In this document: one piece after another, positions 35,467 to 42,050 of the stretch
Numbering within the stretch: the first letter of the stretch is position 1
How the letters are laid out: every line of letters starts with the position of its first letter
Origin: Candidatus Scalindua sediminis
Lineage (GTDB): Bacteria; Planctomycetota; Brocadiia; Brocadiales; Scalinduaceae
NCBI GenBank assembly: GCA_008636105.1
Contig: VSDH01000028.1
Coordinates: forward strand, 447 to 43,210
DNA: 42,764 bases
Direction of reading: 5' to 3'
Position numbers and translations under genes: made by a program
The notes under the pieces: model-generated
The model's input: the letters and a program-made list of their open reading frames with translations, nothing else
The model's database searches: none
What the model was told of the DNA's origin: nothing

Positions 35467-35537
35467 CACCTGCCAGACAATTTCCAAATGTGGTGTTATT
35501 CTAACCCCGAAGATTTTAAAGTCACCTGACAGACAAT
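35467..35537. repeat. 15 bp direct repeat in the leader of the replication cluster
   Basis: CACCTGCCAGACAAT (35467-35481) and CACCTGACAGACAAT (35523-35537) match at 14 of 15 positions, 56 bp apart, upstream of the gene at 35600. They may be regulator binding sites. The open frame on the minus strand across this region is not convincing. Confidence 0.6.
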
Positions 35538-35599
35538 GTTCAAACTTTCTGTTAAAGTGAGTGTGATAATTACAACAATTTTGATAAGGGGGATTCAAA

Positions 35600-35797
35600 A
35601 TGACGAAGATACTCGGCGCTGGCGAGCTAACAAAACGCCTTAAGATTCCATATCGGAAGCTCTCATATTTATTCGAATCGGAAAAACTTCGGCATGAAGA
35701 TTTCGATATCCACGCAGGGAGGCGCGCCTTCAATGCCACAGGTGTGGAAAAAGTGAAAAGAGCATTGAAGTCCATAAATGTAAAGGCAAAAAGATGA
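35600..35797 (+). CDS. small HTH-like protein
   Basis: A 65-residue basic protein with a possible helix-turn-helix (GAGELTKRLKIPYRKLSYLFES, then FDIHAGRRAFNATGVEKVKRAL) resembling excisionase/MerR-like mini-proteins. AAGGGGG precedes ATG 35600. Its stop overlaps the start of the next gene (ATGA), so the two are translationally coupled. It begins the cluster leading to the primase. Confidence 0.7.
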   Translation: MTKILGAGELTKRLKIPYRKLSYLFESEKLRHEDFDIHAGRRAFNATGVEKVKRALKSINVKAKR

Positions 35798-36006
35798 CAA
35801 CCAGCGTAAAAACTAAGCAGGCAAAGAGAATTATAGCGATGACTTTTAGAGAAGCGCGATCGATGACGTCCGGCAAGCGCTACGACCTGTGGGAGATTAC
35901 GACCTTTTCGAAAGAATGTTTTCTTTTTTGCTTAGACGAAAGAACTAGGATTGTCATCGAGAAGCGCATTAAGGACAACCGAAAAAAATATAAACCAACA
36001 ATTTAA
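35794..36006 (+). CDS. small basic protein, unknown
   Basis: A 70-residue protein overlapping the previous gene by four bases. It is rich in Lys and Arg, with the core ALMTFREARS-like segment IAMTFREARSMTSGKRYDLW and a CFLFCL stretch containing two cysteines. No family is recognised. Its position between a small HTH gene and a zinc-binding protein suggests a role in control of element replication. Confidence 0.65.
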   Translation: MTTSVKTKQAKRIIAMTFREARSMTSGKRYDLWEITTFSKECFLFCLDERTRIVIEKRIKDNRKKYKPTI

Positions 36007-36018
36007 GGAGGACGAAAA

Positions 36019-36402
36019 ATGATACATAGTAAATATTTCGAAGAGAGGGTGGGAGTGCGTGTGTTTCAGTATTATCTTGGTAATTTTAAGATGAACAAAA
36101 ATAACGTGGCGCGGGAGCTGAAATGCCCGATCTGCTTACACGAGTTGTATGCACGGGTATGGGAATTGCCTGGGGGGCTGCAGGAGGGCCTTTACATGCT
36201 GGCGTGCGAGTTCCCACAATGTGCATTTTACGGCGGGAGCATCTCCCTGGTCATGAGGATGGAGCGCCTCGGGGTCAGGGAGGCGACCAAGGTGGTGAAG
36301 TTTTTTGTTGCCGGCGCTGATGATAAAACCGTCAAAAAATTCATTGGGGAAATTATAGGCAGCCGAACGAGATCCCTTAACGGCATTATTCGGCAAGGTT
36401 AA
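36019..36402 (+). CDS. putative zinc-binding protein, unknown
   Basis: A 127-residue protein with AAGGAGGACG just upstream of ATG 36019. Cysteines in CPICLHEL (about 36-43) and LACEFPQCAFYGG (about 62-74) make a probable zinc finger/ribbon of CxxC...CxxxxC type. The C-terminal third is helical and basic (ATKVVKFF, KTVKKFIGEIIGSR). It precedes the primase by 38 bp and could be a loading or regulatory partner; this is inferred from position only. Confidence 0.7.
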   Translation: MIHSKYFEERVGVRVFQYYLGNFKMNKNNVARELKCPICLHELYARVWELPGGLQEGLYMLACEFPQCAFYGGSISLVMRMERLGVREATKVVKFFVAGADDKTVKKFIGEIIGSRTRSLNGIIRQG

Positions 36403-36440
36403 AATAACGAGAGGGAGAGGGGGCATACATTTCAACGCCA

Positions 36441-38720
36441 ATGAAGATGAATGCGGAAGATCTTAAAAAAGTATTAAACTATGAAGTTGTTTATGGGGAC
36501 CTCATCCCTAGCCTTCGGCTTAATGGTAATGGCACGGCAGCCGGGTTGTGCCCTTTTCATGACGACCACGACCCAAGCCTGGACGTTACCCTCGACACGG
36601 GACTCTGGATTTGCCGTGCCGGTTGCGGCGGAGGTGATGTTTTTAAGTTGTATATGAGGAGCGAAAACGCTTCCTTTGTTACAGCAATAAGCTACATCGA
36701 AAGGATACCTGGAGCGATAAGTGGCAATCCAGCTCGTCAAAAAACAACAAAACCCAAAACCCCACAAAAGGAAATTGAAAAAAAATACGAACAATGCCAA
36801 AAATTAATTCAAGAAAAGCCAGACAGATTAATGAAACTGGCCGAGGTAAGAAAATTTAAAGATAAATTAAGGGCAATTAACCTTATGAGAAAACATAAGG
36901 TATCGATTGACCACCTGGGCAATTGGATATTCCCACTCCTAAATATAAATGGCTCCGTGCGGGGACTGCAACGATACAACCATGAGGGAGTGGCTACGAC
37001 CATAAAAAATGGTGAAACAACAAAGATGAAGGCCACAGCGGCAATGATGTATGGGCACCAGGTAGGTATATTTGGATGCCGGGAGCTGATCAATCATTCT
37101 GTCATTCATTCAGTGATCGCGTGCGAATCGCCCATAAAGGCACTACATATGCAATTGCAAGGATTTGATGGTGCAAATGGCACCCTGGCAGTAGGGGTAA
37201 TTGGAGCGGGCCATTTACCGGAAGACCAACGGCAAATATTCAATGATAAGGTTGTACTCTTTTGCTACGACTTCGACTTCAAAAAAAACAACCCAGGACA
37301 AAAAGGGGTTGAGATAGATGAAGAGAAAATAAGAGATGTAGCCAGGAAGATTAAAAACATTAAACCCTCAGAGGAAATAATACAGGCATTCAAAAGGAAG
37401 GGATATGGCAAGGCTGATCTTGCGGATGATTACTGGTTGGAGGGCGGTTCAATTGAGACGTTCAACAGGCTCGTAAAGGAGGCATTACCTGTCCTTGGTG
37501 GCGAAGGAAAGGAAGCAAATACGGCCACAAAGGCTATAGATTTCGAGGCTTGTTATGGCAATATCCCGACGTTAGACAAGAGTGTTTACACAGGTATTTT
37601 TAAGTCTTACATAGATATTTTGCACGGGAGTACTGAAGCTCCCGATGAGTATCATTTTTACTTTTTGTTAACAGTTTTGGGACTGATCATCGGCAAGAGG
37701 GCCCATGTCTTTTACGGAAGGAGAGTGTACCCCAATTTTTACTTTGTTTTGATTGGGCCTTCAGGGAAGGCCCGTAAGACAACGGCCATGCGATTCGCGA
37801 AGGAACTCTTAAAAGCTCTGAAACCAAACGTGAAAATCATCACAGGTGTTCCGTCCGGGGAAAGCCTCGTGAGAACATTACACGGATCAGGCTTTATATC
37901 TCTCGTATACCAAGAAGAGTTCGCTACGATTTTAAAAAAGGCCAACCAGGAGGCGAATAACACTATTCCGAGATTGACGGAAATTTATGATGTCCCTGAT
38001 GAAATAGAAAACCCAACAAAAGTTGAGCCGGCACTGGCGAAAGATTTCCTGCTAAGTTTCGTTGCCGGGTCTACGCGTGAGTGGTTAACCGACACTTTGA
38101 ATATCCGTGATATTCATGGAGGTTTTGCGAATCGATTCGGGTTCGTTGTCGGAAAGCTGAAGAAGCCGATTCCCTTGCCTGTGCCGTACGATCAACGTTT
38201 ATGGAACAATCTCGTGCAAAAGATCCACGTTCTGGATATGTCTTTAAGGGATAAAAAAGACTTTTGTTTGAATCTCACGGATGAAGCTAAGCAGTTATGG
38301 GTTACTTATTATAAGCACTGCTACGAAAGAAAATGGTCATCTCACGAAATGTCACTGCTGGCCGAACGACTAACGGAGAAAGTATACAAGATTGCTCTGG
38401 TATACGCAGTCATAAATGGGTGCACAGCAATTGAAGCCGGTCATCTGGATATGGCAATCAAGGTTGGTAAACATTTAGAGGGGTGTATAGTGTACCTGTT
38501 TTCTAATGTTGGGCAAAAGGAAGCGATCCAGGAAGAACAAAAAATATTAACTATTATAAAAAAAGCTGGCAGCATTGAGCAAAGCAAGCTCCATCAGCAC
38601 TTTGGAAGTCGTATCAGCTCCGAACGACTGAAGAGGATTTTAGAGGGTTTAGCGAGCCTTCAACGGATCGAAATCTTAATTGAGGGGCCTAGAAAAAAGA
38701 AAACCCTGAGAGCTATCTAG
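36441..38720 (+). CDS. primase-ATPase replication protein (CHC2, Toprim-like, helicase-like)
   Basis: A 759-residue multidomain protein. The N-terminal CHC2 zinc finger (about 36-68) shows CPFHDDHDPSLDV and WICRAGCGGGDVFKLY. A Toprim-like region follows (about 210-300), with VIACESPIKALHMQLQ and the acidic VLFCYDFD. The central/C-terminal ATPase (about 400-650, DUF3987-like) has Walker A GPSGKARKTT and a Walker B-like LVYQEEF. A winged-helix tail follows (about 690-759). Such proteins start replication of phages and satellites by priming and unwinding. The iteron cluster immediately downstream is the probable origin. ATG 36441 is chosen; the second ATG two codons on is equally possible. Confidence 0.88.
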   Translation: MKMNAEDLKKVLNYEVVYGDLIPSLRLNGNGTAAGLCPFHDDHDPSLDVTLDTGLWICRAGCGGGDVFKLYMRSENASFVTAISYIERIPGAISGNPARQKTTKPKTPQKEIEKKYEQCQKLIQEKPDRLMKLAEVRKFKDKLRAINLMRKHKVSIDHLGNWIFPLLNINGSVRGLQRYNHEGVATTIKNGETTKMKATAAMMYGHQVGIFGCRELINHSVIHSVIACESPIKALHMQLQGFDGANGTLAVGVIGAGHLPEDQRQIFNDKVVLFCYDFDFKKNNPGQKGVEIDEEKIRDVARKIKNIKPSEEIIQAFKRKGYGKADLADDYWLEGGSIETFNRLVKEALPVLGGEGKEANTATKAIDFEACYGNIPTLDKSVYTGIFKSYIDILHGSTEAPDEYHFYFLLTVLGLIIGKRAHVFYGRRVYPNFYFVLIGPSGKARKTTAMRFAKELLKALKPNVKIITGVPSGESLVRTLHGSGFISLVYQEEFATILKKANQEANNTIPRLTEIYDVPDEIENPTKVEPALAKDFLLSFVAGSTREWLTDTLNIRDIHGGFANRFGFVVGKLKKPIPLPVPYDQRLWNNLVQKIHVLDMSLRDKKDFCLNLTDEAKQLWVTYYKHCYERKWSSHEMSLLAERLTEKVYKIALVYAVINGCTAIEAGHLDMAIKVGKHLEGCIVYLFSNVGQKEAIQEEQKILTIIKKAGSIEQSKLHQHFGSRISSERLKRILEGLASLQRIEILIEGPRKKKTLRAI

Positions 38721-38732
38721 CATGTCTCTATT

Positions 38733-38957
38733 AGCCAAAATAGCCAAAAGCCAAAATAAGCACTTAACTTACGGTTTTATATATACTTGTGCTTTGGAAA
38801 AATACAGCCAAAAGACATTCCAAAATACAGGACATTATTTGAGCTTTGGCTATTTTGGCTGTATTTTGGCTGTATTTTGGCTAGACAAAAAGTGCTGTTA
38901 AGTCTTTATAAATAAAATACTTATTATATATAATATTTTAATTTTGGTATTTTGGCT
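38733..38957. other. iteron-like cluster, candidate replication origin
   Basis: The octamer AGCCAAAA occurs at 38733, 38742, 38749 and 38806. Its inverse TTTTGGCT occurs at 38853, 38864, 38875 and 38950. The central three inverse copies form an exact 11 bp tandem, TTTTGGCTGTA, one helical turn apart. AT-rich segments (about 38764-38796 and 38905-38945) separate them. This sits in the 282 bp gap straight after the primase gene. The layout matches iteron origins, but transcription control of the next gene is an alternative. Confidence 0.65.
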
Positions 38958-39002
38958 AGGTACAATAAACTTAAAAACCCTTAAAAAAAGGAGGAAAGAG
39001 AA

Positions 39003-39794
39003 ATGTATAAAACAAAAAATTTTAACATTAAGGCCGCTAAAGGTGCAGATGTCACACCCGCCATGCTGGCAAAGATTAACGGCTACTCAATGAAGACTTT
39101 AACCGCTGAGGATGTTTACGTTCGCAAATACGTCCTGGCGAATAACGGAATTGATAGGGATCGTGAACGCTTTCCCGAAAAACTCCTTGATGATTTTGCC
39201 CGCACACTTCCGGGTCGGTCCTTTTTAGAGGTGCACGATAAGTCCCGGCTGCCCCTTGGTTTGTTTTTTGACGCATCCACAGAAGAGCTCTCACCCGAAA
39301 AATTCCTGCAACTCACCGGCGAAGAAATAAAACTACCCGGGTATATTACGGATGCCAAAGTTCTCTGGGGATGGCTTTATCTGGTCAAGAGCGACTTCAA
39401 TGAAAAGTTGATAGTAAACCTCGAAGCCGGCATATACCGTTATATATCAATCGGCTTTAGTGCAAGCGATCTGAAGCCGGTCAAAGGGGAATTCGATCAA
39501 ATATTATATTATGAGTACATCGGCCCTGGCGAGGCCCGTGAGGGATCGATCGTTTACCTCGGCGCCCAACCCGGAGCTACTCTTCAAAAATCATTCGAAG
39601 ATGACGGCAGCGTAGACCTGGAAAAAATGTCGATAGTACCAAAGGATGAAAAAGGCAATACGTTAATTCCGGGAAAAATGTCGATCGTACCAAAGGATGA
39701 AAAAGGCAATACGTTAATTCCGGGAAAAATGTCGATCGTTCCAAAAGGCGATATCGTCGATATCTCCCCTGATGATGATAATGAAAGACTTTAA
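39003..39794 (+). CDS. phage prohead-protease-like protein with a repeat tail
   Basis: The 263-residue protein has a domain (about 40-195) resembling HK97-type prohead proteases: NNGIDRDRERF, EVHDKSRLPLGLFF with the candidate catalytic His, and LEAGIYRYISIGFSAS with the candidate Ser. The tail (from about 209) has the 17-residue unit MSIVPKDEKGNTLIPGK twice and the start of a third. AAAGGAGG precedes ATG 39003. Prohead proteases mature phage capsids, but no capsid, portal or terminase gene is seen here. It may act on a helper phage capsid, as in satellites, or be a leftover. Confidence 0.6.
   Translation: MYKTKNFNIKAAKGADVTPAMLAKINGYSMKTLTAEDVYVRKYVLANNGIDRDRERFPEKLLDDFARTLPGRSFLEVHDKSRLPLGLFFDASTEELSPEKFLQLTGEEIKLPGYITDAKVLWGWLYLVKSDFNEKLIVNLEAGIYRYISIGFSASDLKPVKGEFDQILYYEYIGPGEAREGSIVYLGAQPGATLQKSFEDDGSVDLEKMSIVPKDEKGNTLIPGKMSIVPKDEKGNTLIPGKMSIVPKGDIVDISPDDDNERL
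39627..39748. repeat. 51 bp in-frame tandem repeat
   Basis: Unit 1 is 39627-39677, unit 2 is 39678-39728, and a third partial unit begins at 39729. Units 1 and 2 differ by one base (GATAGT versus GATCGT). The repeat keeps frame and encodes MSIVPKDEKGNTLIPGK. Such near-identical copies imply recent duplication or ongoing homogenisation. Confidence 0.92.
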
Positions 39795-39873
39795 AGACGT
39801 TATAATCGAAGACTGGTACCACCATGACGGGCCTTGCCCAGTTCTTTCCGGAGCAAGAACGGTCGGCAGATAA
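39781..39873 (+). CDS. possible 30-residue small protein
   Basis: ATG 39781 overlaps the end of the protease-like gene and opens a frame of 30 codons (MKDFKDVIIEDWYHHDGPCP...), ending at TAA 39871-39873. The overlap suggests translational coupling. It is very short and unrecognised; coding potential is uncertain. Confidence 0.3.
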   Translation: MKDFKDVIIEDWYHHDGPCPVLSGARTVGR

Positions 39874-39887
39874 AAAACGTTTAACGG

Positions 39888-40043
39888 ATGCCTTTGATCA
39901 GGATGCAATCCGGAGATGCAATGATAACGATATCTGGAGACGGCCCCGAACCGGAACTCGAGGCATTTATGTGGCAGATACTGCAACGAATACAGATACG
40001 CGCAAACGCCGACGGAGCAGAATATCTATTAGGGACGACATGA
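39888..40043 (+). CDS. possible 51-residue small protein
   Basis: ATG 39888 opens a frame of 51 codons (MPLIRMQSGDAMITISGDG..., then EAFMWQILQRIQIRANADG) that ends at TGA 40041-40043. Composition and periodicity look more protein-like than the overlapping frames. The upstream ribosome binding site is weak. It may belong to the same late cluster as the protease-like gene. No family recognised. Confidence 0.4.
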   Translation: MPLIRMQSGDAMITISGDGPEPELEAFMWQILQRIQIRANADGAEYLLGTT

Positions 40044-40096
40044 AAAAGTAGATCCGGAAACTAATGAAAATTGAAATTGGCAAAGGAGGAGCCGCC

Positions 40097-40243
40097 GTGG
40101 CAAAACTCAAGCAGGGAGAGATTAAAAAAATAACAAAAATATATGAGGGAGATGAAAAAGACTTTAAGGGCCCAGGCATTGAAGGGACGAAGGACAAAAG
40201 GAGACGGAAACGGAAGAAAAAGCATACTCGCCGCTTAGCTTAA
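40097..40243 (+). CDS. small basic protein
   Basis: GTG 40097 lies six bases after a strong AAAGGAGGAG site, the best start. A 48-residue product results, MAKLKQGEIKKITKIYEGDE..., with a very basic tail (KDKRRRKRKKKHTRR) that would bind nucleic acid. An in-frame ATG at 40064 would add 11 residues. The stop overlaps the next potential ATG (TAATG). No family is recognised. Confidence 0.55.
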   Translation: MAKLKQGEIKKITKIYEGDEKDFKGPGIEGTKDKRRRKRKKKHTRRLA

Positions 40244-40255
40244 TGAAACAAAACA

Positions 40256-40486
40256 ATGAAACGATACGCAAATATTAAAGAAGTTTCGGAATATACTTCT
40301 ATACCTAAAAAAACACTTTACGAATGGGCCTCTGTAGGTAAGATCCCATCGATAAAGATAGGACGTAAGGTCCTGTTTGATTTACACGATATTGATCAAT
40401 TAATGGCAGAATTAAAACGCTCTTACAACCAAGGTGAAAAGGTAACCAATAAAATTGTTGAAGATATCAAAAGGAACAGTATATAA
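40256..40486 (+). CDS. excisionase-like MerR-type HTH protein
   Basis: A 76-residue protein with the standard excisionase winged helix: YANIKEVSEYTSIPKKTLYEWASVGKIPSIKIGRKVLFDLHDIDQL. Such proteins steer the integrase towards excision by bending att DNA. It lies 54 bp upstream of the integrase gene in the same direction, the usual xis-int order. The start ATG 40256 has only a weak ribosome binding site. Confidence 0.82.
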   Translation: MKRYANIKEVSEYTSIPKKTLYEWASVGKIPSIKIGRKVLFDLHDIDQLMAELKRSYNQGEKVTNKIVEDIKRNSI

Positions 40487-40540
40487 TACTCCCGATAGCG
40501 GACATACCGGCACAATCAGGCTTCGGGAAAGGAGGAAGTA

Positions 40541-41596
40541 ATGTTTAAACGAAGCGGCGTCTGGTGGACTTGTATTAGGCATAATGGTAGGAAGATTCAA
40601 AAAAGTCTTGAAACTTCTGACAGGAAACTTGCACAAGCTATAGAGGCTAAAATCAGGACTGAGATAGTTGAAGGGACTTATTTTGAAAAGCTGGTCGGGC
40701 GTAATAAATCTTTCAGGGATATGATGGATAAGTTTATGAAGGAACATGCTCCCAAAAAATCAATAAGTATGCAAAGAAGTTATTCTGCATCCTTAAAACA
40801 CCTTATTCCCCCCTTTGGTGATTTAAACTTATCATCAATATCTCGCAAAAAGATATCCAGGTATAAGGTATTAAGAACGGATGAAGGAGCAAAGCCGGCC
40901 ACCATCAATCGTGAATTGGCAATGTTTTCAAAGGCTTTCAATCTGGCAGTCGATGAATGGGAGTGGCTTAAAAATAAACCTTTTTCTAAAATACCAAAAG
41001 AGAAAGAGGGCAATGAACGGACCAGATGGTTGACAGAAGATGAAGAAAGGATACTTCTTGAAAACTGTCCTAAGTGGCTTAGAGAGATAGTCGTTTTTGC
41101 TTTGAACACGGGCTTAAGACAAGATGAGTTGCTCTCTCTTGAATGGTCGAGGGCCAATCTATTCCGCAAAACCATTCTTATTCAGAAAACAAAGAATGAT
41201 AAGCCTAAAACTATTCCATTGAATCAGATTGCAATGGATGTGCTTGAGCAGAAGTCAAAAGAAAAAGTGAGGATCCTTAAAGGCGATTTTGTATTTATTA
41301 GCAGTCATGGGTCAAAGATTGATAGGCACAATTTAAGGAGAGCCTTTAATAATGCCAGAGAGAAAGCGGGGATTAAGGATTTTAAGTTCCACGATCTTCG
41401 TCATACCTTTGCAACTCGGTTAGCGCAGAAAGGGGTAGACCTTTACATGATATCCAAACTACTCGGACATAAAGACATTAGGATGACACAGAGATACGCA
41501 CATCATTGCCCTGAAAGTTTGAGGGTGGGAGTAAGGGTCTTGGAGTCTGACTACAATTTGACTACAATGGAGAAAAAAAGGGAGTTTAAAACATGA
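40541..41596 (+). CDS. site-specific tyrosine integrase
   Basis: A 351-residue phage-type integrase. The N-terminal arm-binding domain (about 1-60, SGVWWTCIRHNGRKIQKSLETSD) is followed by a core-binding SAM-like domain (about 60-160). The catalytic domain has R in NTGLRQDELLSLEW, K in TKNDKPKTIPL, HDLRHTFATRLAQKG (H-x-x-R) and LLGHKDIRMTQRYAH with the nucleophile tyrosine. AAAGGAGGAAG precedes ATG 40541. It ends 30 bp before the tRNA-Pro gene that serves as its target. Two arm-type repeats lie inside its 3' coding end (41547-41565). Confidence 0.95.
   Translation: MFKRSGVWWTCIRHNGRKIQKSLETSDRKLAQAIEAKIRTEIVEGTYFEKLVGRNKSFRDMMDKFMKEHAPKKSISMQRSYSASLKHLIPPFGDLNLSSISRKKISRYKVLRTDEGAKPATINRELAMFSKAFNLAVDEWEWLKNKPFSKIPKEKEGNERTRWLTEDEERILLENCPKWLREIVVFALNTGLRQDELLSLEWSRANLFRKTILIQKTKNDKPKTIPLNQIAMDVLEQKSKEKVRILKGDFVFISSHGSKIDRHNLRRAFNNAREKAGIKDFKFHDLRHTFATRLAQKGVDLYMISKLLGHKDIRMTQRYAHHCPESLRVGVRVLESDYNLTTMEKKREFKT
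41546..41565. repeat. right integrase arm sites within the int 3' end
   Basis: CTGACTAC (41547-41554) and TTTGACTAC (41557-41565) match the three repeats near attL (28160-28190), in the same orientation and with the same 11 bp spacing. They lie about 66 bp from attR and encode part of the integrase C-terminus. Confidence 0.6.
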
Positions 41597-41626
41597 CCCA
41601 AATTGGCCTAACCCTTTTTATAGTAA

Positions 41627-41705
41627 TGGTCGGGGCGACTGGATTCGAACCAGCGACCTCTTGAACCCCATTCAAGTGCGCTAAACCAAACTGCGCTACG
41701 CCCCG
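41627..41705 (-). tRNA. tRNA-Pro (anticodon GGG), contains attR
   Basis: A full cloverleaf: acceptor CGGGGCG/CGCCCCG, D-arm GCGC/GCGC, anticodon stem CTTGA/TCAAG with loop ATGGGGT (GGG, proline), T-arm GCTGG/CCAGT with TTCGAAT loop, discriminator A, and an encoded CCA (41627-41629). The 43 bp shared with attL (41631-41673) covers the 3' half, so the element's copy now completes the gene. The CCA comes from the element side; the displaced copy at 27981 has none. Confidence 0.95.
41631..41673. repeat. attR: 43 bp identical to attL
   Basis: Identical to 27981-28023 over 43 bp; the match ends at TTC on the right, where the left copy diverges to GTAAAA. The crossover must lie within this segment, probably in the anticodon arm or T-arm as for other tRNA-targeting integrases. 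Confidence 0.93.
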
Positions 41706-42050
41706 ATTATAAGATTACAGGAACAAACTAAAAAATAAGTCCTTTATAAGAAGTCAACCATAAGCCATTGATTTAAAAAACCTTATTGTTTACACTATAT
41801 AACAAACTATTTCAAAGCGATAGTCGGTATCTAACTATTGCTCAGGTATTTATAAAAGGCAAGCTAAAAAGGATTTTAGCAACCTAATTATTTTTGTCAA
41901 TAATTAAGAGGCACAGCAATTGGAAGCTTGTTTACTACGACGATTTGCTTATTTACTTGTTGTTACTAAGTCAAAATGTTAATTTTTTACTATTTTGAAA
42001 TGTTAAGTTTTTTAGCTTTAATAAAGTACTTAATGGTCTTTTAAAATTGC
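41706..42050. other. AT-rich non-coding gap
   Basis: About 345 bp between the tRNA 5' side and the end of the transposase remnant. No gene is seen. It should contain the tRNA-Pro promoter (on the minus strand just right of 41705) and possibly the left end of the insertion sequence, but no clear terminal inverted repeat is identifiable because the other IS end lies outside the window. Confidence 0.5.

Larger units (their letters stand above)
27981..41673. mobile_element. 13.65 kb integrative element in tRNA-Pro(GGG)
   Basis: A 43 bp sequence is present identically at 27981-28023 and 41631-41673. The right copy is the 3' half of an intact tRNA-Pro gene; the left copy is an orphan. This is the signature of integrase-mediated insertion into a tRNA gene. 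Next to the right copy are a tyrosine integrase and an excisionase-like gene. The element also holds a second recombinase, RadC-like, CI-like, RHH and MerR-like regulators, a primase/ATPase, an iteron cluster and a prohead-protease-like gene. No terminase, portal, capsid, tail or conjugation genes are recognised. A phage satellite or decayed prophage is most likely. Confidence 0.92.

Noticed and set aside
35461..35775. 104-residue minus-strand ORF
   Set aside because: It is antisense to the small HTH gene, which has a ribosome binding site and is coupled to the next gene.
39824..40051. 75-residue ORF in the late cluster
   Set aside because: No ribosome binding site; the alternative frame at 39888-40043 looks more protein-like.
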